DNA of 42,016 bases from MGBC114844 sp910585855 (GTDB lineage: Bacteria > Bacillota > Clostridia > Lachnospirales > Lachnospiraceae): assembly GCA_965646165.1 (NCBI GenBank), contig CBFFYP010000036.1, positions 1 to 42,016 of the forward strand, in the 5' to 3' direction. The notes beneath the pieces were generated by a model, which was not told the DNA's origin, did no database searches, and saw only the letters and a program-made list of their open reading frames with translations. This document shows positions 41,801 to 42,016 of the stretch, piece after piece (position 1 is the stretch's first letter; every line of letters begins with the position of its first letter). The translations under genes and the position numbers were made by a program.

Positions 41801-42016
41801 GGAGATAGGATACTGCCGAAAAGTGGTTAGCTTTCACCGGCTGCGCTTCTTTTTTTGTTTCGGAGTCAAGAAACAGCCAGATTCGAAAACGGTGGGCAAT
41901 CTGCAGTGACTTTGGAAAAAAGTTAGAAGTTCTTGGACTTCTGCTCGAATACCTAAGATTTTTTTCACATCCTGCTTCCATGCAGGGTGTGAAAAAAAAG
42001 GGGCGTGTTTAGCCCG
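41801..42016 (+). repeat. Long palindromic element, copy 4 (cut by window end)
   Basis: 41801-41840 matches the outside flank of long copy 2 (11630-11666). From ~41845 it matches long copy 3: CAAGAAACAGCC, left arm at ~41878-41945, then the core hairpin and GGGGCGTGTTTAGCCCG. The last 67 bases equal bases 4-70 of the window apart from the outermost positions. The right half lies beyond the window. Confidence 0.85.

Noticed and set aside
1..42016. Window as a closed circular molecule because its ends match
   Set aside because: The match is ~67 bp of a repeat that also occurs internally at 12127-12190, and the outermost bases differ. There is no replication or partition gene. Repeat-bounded contig is simpler.

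Overview
The window reads as chromosome from a low-GC Gram-positive anaerobe, most likely a Lachnospiraceae-type Clostridia. This rests on A/T-rich codon use, AGGAGG-type ribosome sites, a clostridial ilvB/ilvN pair, CsoR/CopA, FtsEX with a LytM peptidase, a YjfB-family protein, Ig-like plus cell-wall-binding-repeat secreted proteins, and a family 9 pectate lyase. I cannot name the species from this sequence. Pectin use would fit a plant-fibre-degrading gut commensal.

Layout. Nearly all genes are on the minus strand; only a zinc-ribbon/LRR membrane protein (12625), the YjfB-like gene (39285) and a possible 38-codon ORF (22487) are on the plus strand. 400-2339: AI-2E family membrane protein behind a secreted wall-binding protein. 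2628-6419: MacAB-like three-gene exporter. 6596-11505: Sel1-repeat protein followed by an overlapping pair of ABC exporters. 12625-14493: LRR protein. 14693-17337: ECF sigma factor with an unknown partner, and an AraC regulator. 17644-18225: DUF4291. 18446-21617: CsoR and CopA. 21799-26678: XRE regulator, two charged coiled-coil proteins and an LRR-like protein. 26792-29031: acetolactate synthase. 29095-30805: a decayed IS200/IS605 element. 31164-36616: S41 protease, LytM peptidase, FtsX, FtsE and a CdaR-type regulator. 37073-41357: lipoprotein, sugar ABC ATPase, YjfB-like protein and pectate lyase.

The most unusual content is between the genes. Eight complete copies, one deletion derivative and two truncated copies of a ~140-165 bp non-coding palindromic element lie in this window, about one per 4 kb. 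Each has 13-24 bp inverted arms whose sequence differs from copy to copy while staying complementary. The core folds into a long hairpin, with compensatory changes, plus a small GNRA-type hairpin. The outer ends are conserved (CAGCC on the left, GGCGTCC on the right). In two copies the core is inverted relative to those ends. Most copies sit 6-45 bp from the 3' end of a gene with the GGCGTCC end facing the stop codon. A second, larger family (~330 bp) at both window ends and at 11667-12377 has the same design and the same outer ends but a different core, so the two look like members of one superfamily. Neither has coding capacity, and I do not recognise either as a named element.

The IS200/IS605 unit is also notable. 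Its TnpA has lost the HUH histidines and has a stop codon just before the catalytic tyrosine, while the adjacent TnpB guide-RNA nuclease is full length with its catalytic residues intact. The window begins and ends inside the large repeat, so it is probably a repeat-bounded contig.
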